Made by a program: the position numbers and the translations under genes
Shown: piece by piece, positions 42,499 to 50,709 of the stretch
Numbering within the stretch: position 1 is the first letter of the stretch
Layout of the letters: every line of letters begins with the position of its first letter
Assembly: GCA_019187185.1 (NCBI GenBank)
Contig: JABAQU010000031.1
Coordinates: 1-62,265 of the forward strand
Source of the DNA: Steroidobacteraceae bacterium
GTDB lineage: Bacteria; Pseudomonadota; Gammaproteobacteria; Steroidobacterales; Steroidobacteraceae
DNA length: 62,265 nucleotides
Direction: 5' to 3'
Notes under the pieces: generated by a model
The model's database searches: none
What the model was told of the DNA's origin: nothing
The model's input: the letters and a program-made list of their open reading frames with translations, nothing else

Positions 42499-43642
42499 GC
42501 AGCGCCTCGAGCGGCGCGATCGGCAGCGCGCGCGCCGTCTGGCCATTGCCCGCTGTATCGGTCGCCCGCAGCAGCGAGTTGTAGATCGCTTCCTCGGTCG
42601 AGTCCATGACCGCTTCGAAGAGCGGCGACACGGCGTCGGTGGACAGCCGCTCGCGCGGGGCGCGCTGCGTCGAGAAGGCGATCGCGAAATCGCCGCTGCC
42701 GTTCGAGTACGTCGAGCCGGTCCGCGCCATGGCGTAGACCGCCCGCGCGGCGAGGCGCTCGAGATTGCGTGCATCGAGCGGCGCATCGGTCGCGACCACG
42801 ATCATGCACGAACCATCGGCCGGTGCCGTCATATCGGCCCGGCCGTGGCGGTCATCGCGTGACGCGTCGCGCTCGTCGCCTGGCGGCACCAGATGGCGCC
42901 ACACCGGCACGCCCGCAATCGTGAGCCGGCCACCGAAGTTCGCCTGCACGAGCACGCCCACAGTCCAGCGGTCGGCGCCGAGCGGCACGCGACGCGATGC
43001 GGTGCCGATACCGGCCTTCCAGCCGAAGGCGATCGTGCCCGTGCCGGCGCCGACCGCGCCCTCCTCCACGGCGCCCGGTCGCGCGGCGCGAATCGCCGCG
43101 AGCACCTGCGCGCGCGTCACATGCCCGCCGCGGATGTCGTTCAGGCGGCCGTCGTTGGTCTCGCCGACCAGCGCATTGACGGAGCGCACGGCCTCGTTGC
43201 CGGGCTGCGCGAGCGTCCACGCGACGACGCCCTCGATGGCAGGGCCCACCGCCAGCGTGTTCGTGAGCATGATCGGGGTCTCGATCGTGCCGAGCTCGTG
43301 CACCTGCGTGGATCCCGCGAGCTTGCCGAAGGCATTGCCGATGAACACCCCACCGGGCACCTTGTCCCGGAAGAGGTTGCCGCCGTGGGGCAGGATCGCC
43401 GTGACGCCGGTGCGCACGCGATCGCCGTCGACGAGTGTTACCTGCCCCACCATGACGCCCGGCACATCCGTGATCGCATCGAGCGGGCCCGGCTCCATGA
43501 CACCCGGCGAGATGCCGAGATCCCGGGCACGGGGCCGGTCCGCGGCCGTCGAAGCGTGCGCGGCGAGCAGCGCCAGCGCGAACGTCAGCGCAGGCGTGAA
43601 GGCGGCCCGCCCCCGTTCTCGCAGGCGATCTCCCCGCGTCAT
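42482..43642 (-). CDS. P1-family peptidase (DmpA/BapA-type aminopeptidase), exported
   Basis: A 386-residue protein with signal peptide (AAHASTAA) and the N-terminal nucleophile hydrolase fold of the DmpA family. Landmarks are PGPLDAITDVPGVMVGQ, GTIETPIMLTNTLAVG, GAVGAGTGTIAFGWKAGIGT, VGVLVQANFGG and GSGDFAIAFST. DmpA enzymes cleave themselves between Gly and Ser; the matching Gly-Ser is in PADGSCMIVVATDAPL (about residue 289), making Ser the new N-terminal nucleophile. Activities include D- and L-aminopeptidase, and beta-peptide cleavage in BapA. The start overlaps the stop of the DMT transporter gene (ATGA). Confidence 0.91.
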   Translation of the reverse strand: MTRGDRLRERGRAAFTPALTFALALLAAHASTAADRPRARDLGISPGVMEPGPLDAITDVPGVMVGQVTLVDGDRVRTGVTAILPHGGNLFRDKVPGGVFIGNAFGKLAGSTQVHELGTIETPIMLTNTLAVGPAIEGVVAWTLAQPGNEAVRSVNALVGETNDGRLNDIRGGHVTRAQVLAAIRAARPGAVEEGAVGAGTGTIAFGWKAGIGTASRRVPLGADRWTVGVLVQANFGGRLTIAGVPVWRHLVPPGDERDASRDDRHGRADMTAPADGSCMIVVATDAPLDARNLERLAARAVYAMARTGSTYSNGSGDFAIAFSTQRAPRERLSTDAVSPLFEAVMDSTEEAIYNSLLRATDTAGNGQTARALPIAPLEALLTTRR

Positions 43643-44547
43643 GGCGGCACGTTGCCTTCCGCGGCGCGCGCCGCGATCGGCGGCGTGATCTCGAGCCGGC
43701 GCTCGCGCCAGATGATGTAAAGACCGCTGCCGACCACGATCGCACCGCCGACGAGCACGCGCAGCGACGGCCACGCGCTCCACACGACCCAGTCGATCGT
43801 GATGCCCCAGAAGAGCGCCGTGTACTCGAACGGCGCGATTACCGACGCCGGCGCGGCGCGAAACGCCTCGATCAGGCACAACTGCGCGACCGCGCCGGTG
43901 AGCCCGACAGCGGCCAGGAAGCCGAGATGCGCCGGCTGCACCGCCCGCCAGTCGCCCGCGACGAGCGCGGCGCAGACGAGCGTCATCACGAGCAGCGACC
44001 ACAACGCGACGCTCGCCGTCGATTCGGTGCGCGTGAGCACGCGCAGCAGGATCGCATTGCACGCATACGCGAACGCCGATACAAACGCCCCGATCGCGCC
44101 GAGCGTCACGAGGCTCGACGCCGACGGCCGCAGCATCGCGAGCGCACCGGTGAGCCCCACCGCGATCGCGAGCCAGCGATGCCAGCCCACCGCCTCGCGC
44201 AGCACGAGCGCCGCGAGTGCGGTCACGATCAGCGGTGCGCTCAGGAAGATCGCATAGGCGTCGGCGAGCGAGAGCGCGCGCACGGCATACAGGAATCCGA
44301 CCATGATCACGACCATCAGCAGGCCGCGCAGCAGGTGCATGCCGGGGCGATGGGCGAGCAGCTCGCGACCCCGTCCGGCGACGAGCAGCGGCAGCGCTAT
44401 GAACGGCAGCGACGCCGCGCCCCGCAGCGCGGCCACCTGCAACGGCGGGTAATGCGCTGTCAGCGCCTTCAGCAGCGCATCCATGCAGGCGAAGACGGCC
44501 ACCGCGGCGAGCATGTACGCGATACCGCGAAGGGAACGGGCGGACAT
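43639..44547 (-). CDS. EamA-family (DMT) transporter
   Basis: A 302-residue membrane protein with ten predicted helices in two EamA repeats, the first beginning GIAYMLAAVAVFACMDALLKAL and the second GAIGAFVSAFAYACNAILL. AAPASVIAPFEYTALFWGI in helix 9 is the usual conserved end of the second repeat. It is probably a metabolite exporter. Its stop overlaps the P1 peptidase start by four bases, so the pair may be linked, for example export of an amino acid or peptide product; this is inference. Confidence 0.9.
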   Translation of the reverse strand: MSARSLRGIAYMLAAVAVFACMDALLKALTAHYPPLQVAALRGAASLPFIALPLLVAGRGRELLAHRPGMHLLRGLLMVVIMVGFLYAVRALSLADAYAIFLSAPLIVTALAALVLREAVGWHRWLAIAVGLTGALAMLRPSASSLVTLGAIGAFVSAFAYACNAILLRVLTRTESTASVALWSLLVMTLVCAALVAGDWRAVQPAHLGFLAAVGLTGAVAQLCLIEAFRAAPASVIAPFEYTALFWGITIDWVVWSAWPSLRVLVGGAIVVGSGLYIIWRERRLEITPPIAARAAEGNVPP

Positions 44548-44595
44548 CGGCGCAGCCTAGCGCGAACGGCGGGCCGCGGACAGCCGGGCGCAGGC

Positions 44596-44613
44596 CGGGC
44601 GGCGCGCCGCCCG
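44596..44613. terminator. Perfect 18-bp GC palindrome between convergently placed 3'/5' ends (possible terminator stem)
   Basis: CGGGCGGCGCGCCGCCCG is a perfect palindrome located 19 bp beyond the stop of the inositol-locus TonB receptor. As RNA it could form a 7-bp GC stem with a 4-base loop, but no T-run follows on either strand, so intrinsic termination is uncertain. Confidence 0.3.
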
Positions 44614-44631
44614 CCGCCGACCGCAGCCCCG

Positions 44632-47457
44632 TCAGAACTTGATGTTGATGCCCGCGAGCATGCTCCAGGAGTAGACCTCGTTCTCCGCGAGCCGTGCACG
44701 CGTGCCGCTCAGGTAGCGCAGCGGCTCGTTGGTGATGTTGTTCACCTGAAAGAACGCCCCAACGTTCTTCGTGAACTGGTAGCTCGCCTTGAAGTCGAGC
44801 TGACCGTGCGTGTCGATGTAGAGGTCCTCGTCGACATTGTCACCGAGCGCGTACAGGTACTCGCTGCGCCAGGCGTAGCCGAGACGCATCTCGAGACCCG
44901 CGAGCTCGTAGAAGATCGCGATGTTGCCGACGTGCTCCGACTGCTGGAAGAACGGCACTTTCTCGGTGCGGTCCGGCGCATCGGCTTCGCTGTCGGTCCA
45001 GGTATAGCCGACCGAGATCCCAAGGCCGCGCAGCAGGCCCGGCAGCATGCTGAACTGCTGCTGATAAGCCAGCTCGACACCGAAAATGTTGCCGTTGCGC
45101 GCGTTCTGCGACTGCTCGATCTCGAGTTCGGAATAGAACCGCCCTTCGAAATTCACGTCCTCGAGCGTCTGGATGCGCGTGAAGATCGGGTGGTCGATGT
45201 CCTTGTAGAACAGCCCGCCGGACAGGATGCCGGTCGGCCTCAGGTACCACTCGAGGGCGAGGTCGTAGTTGGTGGACTCGAGCGCGTCGAGGTCGGAGTT
45301 GCCCATTTCGATCGCGCCCTCGTACACACCCGGGTCGTCCTCCTCGATCTCGAAGATGCGAAACGGCACGTTCTGCTCATACGAGGGACGCCCGATGGTG
45401 TTGGTCCACGCGGCACGCGCGATCAGGTCGTCGCGGATCGACCACGTCATCTGCAGGCCCGGCATCCAGTTCGTGTAGTTCTTCGTGCCCGTGACCTGTG
45501 GCGGCGGGTCCTGCGCGTCGCCATCGACGATCTGCACATCGTAGGCGTTGAAGTCGGTCTCGGTGCGTTCGACGCGCACGCCGCCGATGAAGGTCGCGTT
45601 GCCGATGTCGAGCGAGGCCATCAGGTAGCCCGCCGTGACGTCCTCCTTCACCCGGTAGTCGACACCATACGACTCGGTGATGGTGTCCTCGGGGTTCACT
45701 TCGAATGAAGCCTCGTTGTCGCGGAAGAACCGCTCCGCGAGGCGGTAGTCCGGATACGGGCCAAACGTGTAATACGGGCGGATGTCGCGATAGAAGTCCC
45801 GATTGCCCGCGTGTGCGACCTGCGACAGCAGGAAGTCGCCGTCGAAGCCGTCGTACACGATCATGTCCTGATCGGACGTGAGCTTCCGGCTGATGAGCTT
45901 TGCGCCGCCCTTGAGGAACCCGCTGCGCCCGTCGCCCCATTCGATGTCGCGCCGCAGATCCACCTGGCCGATCCGGAGCTTCTCCTCGATCAGCTGGTGG
46001 CCGCGCGCGGCCTCGTCGAACTCGTAACCGGCCGCGTCGTAGAAGCCCGCGGGCGCATCCACGTGCCAGTAGTAGTCCGAGATGTCGTAGGTCATCGGGA
46101 AGGTGTCGTCGGCCTCGAACACATAGTCGTTGTCGTAGGGCGTGTCCTGCTCGGTCTTGCCGTAGGTCGCCGCAAGATTGAGCGTCCAGTTGCCGATCTC
46201 GAACTCGCCGCCGAGCGTGGAGGAGAGGATCTTCTGGATCTCCAGGCGCTCGGAGTTCTCGCGTTTGCCCTCTCCTTCCGTGAAGAGGCCCGAGGTCGGC
46301 GTCACGTTCTCGAGGTCGCCATTGCGGTAGTCGTAGGTGATCTCCGGCTGCAGCTCCGTGTCCTCGTAGCGATTGATGATGTTGCGCCAGTGCAGCTTCG
46401 TCGCGTCGTTCGGGCGGAACTCGAAGTTGGCGACGAATCCCTTGCGCACACGGCGGATCAGGTAGTCGCGGATGTTCTGCTCGTCGGGGATGAGGTATGG
46501 ATAGTCGCCGTCGTCATCGGTCCACGGATCGCCGCCCTGCACGTTCTCGGAACTGAACTTGCGGTCGGAATAGCTCGCAGACAGCACGATGCCGAAGCGA
46601 TTATCCGCGAATACGCCGCTCCACGCTGCGTTGGCACCCCATGGATGGTGGCCGCCGAGATCCGAGTAGCCGTAGTCCGTCGTGGCGGCGAACGAGCGGC
46701 CGTCCGGGTCGTCGAACGCGCTCGGCGTGACGAGATTGATCGTGCCGCCGATCGCGTTGCCGTCCAGATCCGGCGTCACCGACTTGATGACCTCGAGCTT
46801 GGAGAGGATGTTGGCCGGCACCGTGTCCATCGCGACCCGGCGCGTATCGCCTTCGGGCGAGCCGATCGTCTGCCCATCGATCGTGACATTGCTGAGCGCG
46901 GCATCGATGCCGCGGATCGTCACGTAGCGGCCCTCGCCCTGGTCCGTGGTCACCGACACACCGGTGACCCGCGCCAGCGTGTCGCCGGCGTTCTGGTCGG
47001 GAAGTTTGCCGGCGTCGTCGGCGGTGACCGATTCCTTGATGTACTTGGCCGACTTCTTGTCCTGCAGTGCCGTCGCCTGCGCGAGTCGGTAGCCCGTCAC
47101 GGTCACTTCCTCGATGTTGGCGCCCGACAGCGCGATCGCCTGCGTGGCGACGCCCGTGGCGGCGACCGTGACGCTCGTCGAGTTGTCGGCGAACCCGACA
47201 AACTCCGCTTCGACCGTATAGGACCCCGCGGGTACGTCGGTGATGCGATAGGCTCCCGACCGGTCGGATTTCACGGTTCGGTTGAGTTCCTGTATGCGCA
47301 CCGTGGCGTTCGGCAGTGGCCGCCCGGTGGTTGCATCGGTAATGCGCCCGGCGATCTCGCCGGCCAGTGCCCCCCCGTGCAGGCAGGCGAGCGCAGCCGC
47401 GATGGCCGCGACGGTGCGGTAGGCACGACGAACGATCGTACGATTGGGTGCTGACAC
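44632..47457 (-). CDS. TonB-dependent receptor of the phytate/inositol locus
   Basis: A 941-residue outer-membrane receptor. After a signal peptide (ACLHGGALAGE) comes a carboxypeptidase-regulatory-like domain (ITDATTGRPLPNATVRI), then a TonB-box-like EEVTVTGYR. The plug follows with GDTLARVTGVSVTTDQGEG and YVTIRGIDAALSNVTIDG, and then the barrel, ending AGINIKF with terminal Phe. The plug motifs are those of the large-ligand TonB receptors (carbohydrate/oligomer type) rather than siderophore receptors. I choose the GTG at 47457: AAGGGG stands a few bases upstream and a signal peptide follows directly, whereas upstream in-frame codons cross the promoter. Its promoter carries a perfect GGAA-N6-TTCC site. 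Phytate or an inositol phosphate is the likely cargo by context. Confidence 0.9.
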   Translation of the reverse strand: MSAPNRTIVRRAYRTVAAIAAALACLHGGALAGEIAGRITDATTGRPLPNATVRIQELNRTVKSDRSGAYRITDVPAGSYTVEAEFVGFADNSTSVTVAATGVATQAIALSGANIEEVTVTGYRLAQATALQDKKSAKYIKESVTADDAGKLPDQNAGDTLARVTGVSVTTDQGEGRYVTIRGIDAALSNVTIDGQTIGSPEGDTRRVAMDTVPANILSKLEVIKSVTPDLDGNAIGGTINLVTPSAFDDPDGRSFAATTDYGYSDLGGHHPWGANAAWSGVFADNRFGIVLSASYSDRKFSSENVQGGDPWTDDDGDYPYLIPDEQNIRDYLIRRVRKGFVANFEFRPNDATKLHWRNIINRYEDTELQPEITYDYRNGDLENVTPTSGLFTEGEGKRENSERLEIQKILSSTLGGEFEIGNWTLNLAATYGKTEQDTPYDNDYVFEADDTFPMTYDISDYYWHVDAPAGFYDAAGYEFDEAARGHQLIEEKLRIGQVDLRRDIEWGDGRSGFLKGGAKLISRKLTSDQDMIVYDGFDGDFLLSQVAHAGNRDFYRDIRPYYTFGPYPDYRLAERFFRDNEASFEVNPEDTITESYGVDYRVKEDVTAGYLMASLDIGNATFIGGVRVERTETDFNAYDVQIVDGDAQDPPPQVTGTKNYTNWMPGLQMTWSIRDDLIARAAWTNTIGRPSYEQNVPFRIFEIEEDDPGVYEGAIEMGNSDLDALESTNYDLALEWYLRPTGILSGGLFYKDIDHPIFTRIQTLEDVNFEGRFYSELEIEQSQNARNGNIFGVELAYQQQFSMLPGLLRGLGISVGYTWTDSEADAPDRTEKVPFFQQSEHVGNIAIFYELAGLEMRLGYAWRSEYLYALGDNVDEDLYIDTHGQLDFKASYQFTKNVGAFFQVNNITNEPLRYLSGTRARLAENEVYSWSMLAGINIKF

Positions 47458-47478
47458 GGCCCTTACCCCTTGCAGCGT

Positions 47479-47492
47479 GGAATCAAGGTTCC
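47479..47492. promoter_or_regulatory. IolR-type operator 1 (perfect GGAA-N6-TTCC)
   Basis: GGAATCAAGGTTCC matches the GGAA-N6-TTCC motif that I recall for RpiR-type IolR repressors of inositol genes in alphaproteobacteria. It lies just downstream of the predicted -10 of the receptor gene and 22 bp before its GTG start, a typical roadblock position for a repressor. Confidence 0.65.
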
Positions 47493-47503
47493 ATTCGTCG
47501 GCG

Positions 47504-47533
47504 AGTATAGAACAGGAATTTTGTCTTTTGCAA
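47504..47533 (-). promoter_or_regulatory. Predicted promoter of the TonB receptor gene
   Basis: Minus-strand TTGCAA (47528-47533) and TATACT (47504-47509) with an 18-bp spacer. The predicted start lies close to 47497, about 40 bases before the GTG codon. IolR-type sites flank it on both sides. Confidence 0.55.
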
Positions 47534-47538
47534 TCCGT

Positions 47539-47552
47539 GAAATTTATGTTCC
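47539..47552. promoter_or_regulatory. IolR-type operator 2
   Basis: GAAATTTATGTTCC (GAAA-N6-TTCC) lies directly upstream of the -35 of the receptor promoter. It shares the half-site TTCC and spacing with operator 1. Confidence 0.45.
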
Positions 47553-47638
47553 AACTTGCGATGATCTGACGGTGCGCTGCTGCCCGAGCAGGATCGCAGG
47601 TATCGGCACCGCACCATTGAAACATCCATTCGACAATT

Positions 47639-47652
47639 GGAATGCATTTTTC
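47639..47652. promoter_or_regulatory. IolR-type operator 3
   Basis: GGAATGCATTTTTC (GGAA-N6-TTTC) lies 20 bp before the rpiR/iolR start, where it could mediate autoregulation. Confidence 0.45.
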
Positions 47653-47672
47653 ATTTTCGCTAGGATCGCGGC

Positions 47673-48524
47673 ATGCCAGCCAAAGACGTCGAGATGCTGC
47701 GCAACGAAATCGTGCGCCGATATGACAGCCTGAGCCCGCGCCTGAAGCAGGTGGCGCAGTTCGTGCTCGATCACCCGAACGACATGGGCCTGCAGACGCT
47801 CGCGGTCATCGCCGAGCGCTGCCGCGTGCAGCCCTCGACCGTCGTGCGCTTCGCGAAGGCGATGGGTTACGCAGGCGCGAGCGACATGCAGAAGCTCTTC
47901 CGCGACGAGCTGCTCGCGTTCGCGCCGAGCCCGAGCTATGCCGACCGCATCCGCCAGTTCAACGAGCGTTCGGGCGAAGTCGACGTGCTCTCGCCCCACG
48001 GGCTGATGCAGGAGTTTGCCGACAGCAACATCATCGCGCTCGAGCACCTGAAGGAATCGATCCGCCGCGCCGATCTCGAGGCCGGGGTTGCGCTGATCCG
48101 CGATGCGCGCGCCGTGTACATCATCGGCGTGCGGCGTGCGTTCCCGGTTGCGGCCTATCTCGCCTATGCCCTGCGACATGTCGACGACAAGCGCGCCTAC
48201 CTGATCGACGGTGTGGCGGGCATGCTCGCCGAACAGGGCGGCATGGCGCGCGAAGGCGACCTCCTGATCGCGATCAGTTTCCGGCCGTATGCGAAGGAAA
48301 CCGCCGACGTGGTCGAACAGGCCCGCGCGCGCGGCGCGCGCGTGCTCGCGTTGAGCGATACGCGCCTCTCGCCCATCGCGCGCGATGCCGACGTCGTGTT
48401 CGAGACCAAGGACGCCGAAGTGCGCCAGTTCCGCTCGCTGACCGCGTCGCTGTGCCTCGCCCAGACGCTCGTCATCAGCTACGCGTTCCAGACCGAACGC
48501 CGCTCGCACAAGGGCAAGTCCTGA
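47673..48524 (+). CDS. iolR: RpiR-family transcriptional regulator (IolR-like)
   Basis: A 283-residue protein with the RpiR plan. The N-terminal HTH_6 domain has SPRLKQVAQFVLDHPNDMGL, then IAERCRVQPSTVVRFAKAMGY (recognition helix). The C-terminal SIS domain (about 130-260) shows AVYIIGVRRAFPVAAYLAYAL, GDLLIAISFRPYAKET and GARVLALSD, a fold that binds phosphosugars or inositol intermediates. Its stop and the start of the inositol dehydrogenase gene share one base (TGATG). Position at the head of the iol genes, divergent from the receptor, and the nearby GGAA-N6-TTCC sites point to IolR. The symbol rests on context. Confidence 0.85.
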   Translation: MPAKDVEMLRNEIVRRYDSLSPRLKQVAQFVLDHPNDMGLQTLAVIAERCRVQPSTVVRFAKAMGYAGASDMQKLFRDELLAFAPSPSYADRIRQFNERSGEVDVLSPHGLMQEFADSNIIALEHLKESIRRADLEAGVALIRDARAVYIIGVRRAFPVAAYLAYALRHVDDKRAYLIDGVAGMLAEQGGMAREGDLLIAISFRPYAKETADVVEQARARGARVLALSDTRLSPIARDADVVFETKDAEVRQFRSLTASLCLAQTLVISYAFQTERRSHKGKS

Positions 48525-49519
48525 TGTTCGGCTTCGCGCTGTTCGGTGCCGGCCGCATCGGCCAGATCCATGCCCGCAACCTCGCGGCGCGCCAGGATGC
48601 GCGCCTGCGGCACGTCGTCGATGTGTCGCCCGCTGCCGCCCGCGCGCTCGCGGACACGACCGGCGCCGCGGTGAGCGATGCCGCCACGGCCCTCGCCGAC
48701 GCGAACGTGCAGGCAATATTGATAGCCAGTTCCACCGACACGCACGCCGCGCTGATCGCCGCGGGCGCGCGGGCCGGCAAGGCCATCTTCTGCGAGAAGC
48801 CGCTCGACCTCGACCTCGCGCGCGCCGAGGCGAGCATCGCCGCCGCGGCCGAAGCGAATGTCCTGCTCGCGCTCGGCTTCAACCGCCGCTTCGACCCCGC
48901 CTTCCGTCGCCTGCAGCGCGAGATCGCGGCGGGACGCGTCGGCAAGGTCGAGGTCGTCAGCATCACGAGCCGCGATCCGGCGCCACCTCCGCCGGCCTAT
49001 GTGGCGCGCTCCGGCGGGCTCTTTCGCGACATGATGATCCATGACCTCGACATGGCGCGCTGGCTGCTCGGCGCGACGCCCGGGAGCGTCTACGCGCGCG
49101 GCGGCGCGCTGATCGATCCGGCCATCGGCGCCGCCGGCGACATCGACACCGCGGTCGTCGTGCTCGAGGGGGCGGGCGGCGAGCTCTGCCAGATCACGAA
49201 CAGCCGCCGCTGCGCCTATGGTTACGACCAGCGCATCGAAGTGTTCGGCTCGGGCGGTCTGCTGCGCGCGGACAATGTCCCCGCCACCACGGTGGAAACC
49301 GCCGATGCCGGCGGCTTCACGCGCGAGCCGGCCCTGCCCTTCTTTCTCGAGCGTTACGCCGCCGCCTACCGCGACGAACTCGACGAGTTCCTGCGCGCGC
49401 TGCGCGGCGAACCGGCGGCCCTCGCCACCGGTGAGGACGGCCGGCAGGCCCTGCGACTCGCGAACGCCGCGCAGCGATCGCTGGAAACCCGTGCTCCCGT
49501 GGCGCTGTCCGATGAATAG
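48524..49519 (+). CDS. iolG: Inositol 2-dehydrogenase (Gfo/Idh/MocA family)
   Basis: A 331-residue NAD-dependent oxidoreductase with Rossmann motif GAGRIGQIHARNL (residues about 7-19), the EKP motif with catalytic Lys in IFCEKPLDLDL, LALGFNRRFDPAF and the metal-free active-site element RDMMIHDLDMARWLLG with Asp and His. These match IolG, which oxidises myo-inositol to 2-keto-myo-inositol, the first step of inositol catabolism. ICTPN is replaced by IASSTDTH, as in IolG. It starts inside the regulator stop codon and is followed by two IolR-type sites before the next gene. Confidence 0.88.
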   Translation: MFGFALFGAGRIGQIHARNLAARQDARLRHVVDVSPAAARALADTTGAAVSDAATALADANVQAILIASSTDTHAALIAAGARAGKAIFCEKPLDLDLARAEASIAAAAEANVLLALGFNRRFDPAFRRLQREIAAGRVGKVEVVSITSRDPAPPPPAYVARSGGLFRDMMIHDLDMARWLLGATPGSVYARGGALIDPAIGAAGDIDTAVVVLEGAGGELCQITNSRRCAYGYDQRIEVFGSGGLLRADNVPATTVETADAGGFTREPALPFFLERYAAAYRDELDEFLRALRGEPAALATGEDGRQALRLANAAQRSLETRAPVALSDE

Positions 49520-49531
49520 AATGTAAATTTC
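49518..49531. promoter_or_regulatory. IolR-type operator 4
   Basis: AGAATGTAAATTTC (AGAA-N6-TTTC) overlaps the iolG stop region and lies 54 bp before the next dehydrogenase gene. It is the weaker of the two sites here. Confidence 0.35.
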
Positions 49532-49547
49532 ATGTCATTGCGTTGTT

Positions 49548-49561
49548 GAAATACGGATTCC
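49548..49561. promoter_or_regulatory. IolR-type operator 5
   Basis: GAAATACGGATTCC (GAAA-N6-TTCC) lies 24 bp before the start of the second dehydrogenase gene, indicating a separately regulated promoter inside the iol cluster. Confidence 0.5.
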
Positions 49562-49584
49562 ATTCCGATATCGTCGCAACTCCC

Positions 49585-50709
49585 ATGACCCGCGCCAGAA
49601 TCGGACTGATCGGTACCGGCTTCATCGGCCGCACGCACGCGATCGCACTCAGCGCGGTCGGCGCGGTCTTCGCCGACATCGAGGCGCCCGTCCGCGAACT
49701 GCTGGCCGACACCACGGAAGCAGCCGCGCGCGCGGCGGCCGGCGCGCTCGGGTTCGCCCGCGCCACCGGCGACTGGCGCGAGCTCGTCGCCGACCCCGCG
49801 GTCGACGTGGTCGATATCTGCACGCCGAACCACCTGCATCGCGACATGGCGCTCGCGGCGATCGGCGCCGGCAAGCATGTCTGGTGCGAGAAGCCACTCG
49901 CCAACACGGCGCGCGAGGCGCGCGAAATCGCCGCCGCGGCCGATGCGGCAGGCGTGCGGCACCTGATGGGCTTCAACTACATCTGCAATCCGCTGCTGCA
50001 GGTCGCGCGCGACATGATTGCCGCCGGCGAACTCGGCGACGTCTACGCGTTTCGCGGCAGCTACCTCGAGGACTACATGAGCGATCCGGCGGTGCCATGG
50101 AGCTGGCGCTGCGACCGCGCGCTCGCGGGCAGCGGCGCGCTCGCCGACCTCGGCTCGCACCTGATCAACCTCGGACACTTCCTGCTCGGCGCCGTGGCGC
50201 GGGTGAACGGCCGCTTGCAGGTCGTGCACCGCACGCGCCGCGATCCGGCGACTGGCGCCACGCGCGCGGTCGAGAACGAGGACATCGCGCGCGCCCTGAT
50301 CGAATTTGCGAGCGGCGTACCGGGCACGTTCGAGGTGAGCCGGGTCGCGACCGGGCTGAAATGCGGCCTCGCGTTCGCCGTCTTCGGGACGCGCGGCGCA
50401 CTCGAGTTCGACCAGGAGCGCATGAACGAGCTGCGCTGGTACGACGCCGCCGCGGGCGGTGCGCGTCGCGGCTTTCGCACGCTGCTCGCCGGTCCGGAGC
50501 ACCCGGACTACCGGCCCTTCTGCCCCGCGCCCGGTCACGGCCTCGGCTACAACGACCTGAAGGTGATCGAAGCGCGCAACCTCCTGCGCGCGGTTGCGGG
50601 CGGCGCACCGGCCTGGCCCGATTTCCACGAGGGCGCGCGCGTGCAAGCGGTCATGGAAGCGATCGAGGCGTCGCATGCGAGCGGCGCGTGGACGGACGTC
50701 GGCGCATGA
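49585..50709 (+). CDS. Gfo/Idh/MocA-family oxidoreductase, probable second inositol dehydrogenase
   Basis: A 374-residue oxidoreductase with GLIGTGFIGRTHA, DICTPNHLHRDMA, WCEKPLANT and LADLGSHLINLGHFLLG (Asp-Gly-x-His type active site). It is longer than IolG and carries a C-terminal GYNDLKVIEARNLLRA segment seen in IolW/IolX-like and related dehydrogenases. A role on scyllo-inositol or another isomer is plausible but not shown. The start MTRARIGLIG at 49585 is used; a TTG at 49543 would place the start before operator 5. Its stop overlaps iolB by four bases (ATGA), putting it at the head of the iolB-C-D-E transcript. Confidence 0.85.
   Translation: MTRARIGLIGTGFIGRTHAIALSAVGAVFADIEAPVRELLADTTEAAARAAAGALGFARATGDWRELVADPAVDVVDICTPNHLHRDMALAAIGAGKHVWCEKPLANTAREAREIAAAADAAGVRHLMGFNYICNPLLQVARDMIAAGELGDVYAFRGSYLEDYMSDPAVPWSWRCDRALAGSGALADLGSHLINLGHFLLGAVARVNGRLQVVHRTRRDPATGATRAVENEDIARALIEFASGVPGTFEVSRVATGLKCGLAFAVFGTRGALEFDQERMNELRWYDAAAGGARRGFRTLLAGPEHPDYRPFCPAPGHGLGYNDLKVIEARNLLRAVAGGAPAWPDFHEGARVQAVMEAIEASHASGAWTDVGA

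Noticed and set aside
45811-47454. 547-codon plus-strand frame inside the receptor gene
   Set aside because: It is antisense to a receptor with clear plug and barrel motifs, and has no recognisable domain.
47619-47632. GAAA-N6-TTCG as an eighth IolR-type site
   Set aside because: Only one half-site is good, and it overlaps a possible -35 (TTGAAA) where such bases are expected anyway.
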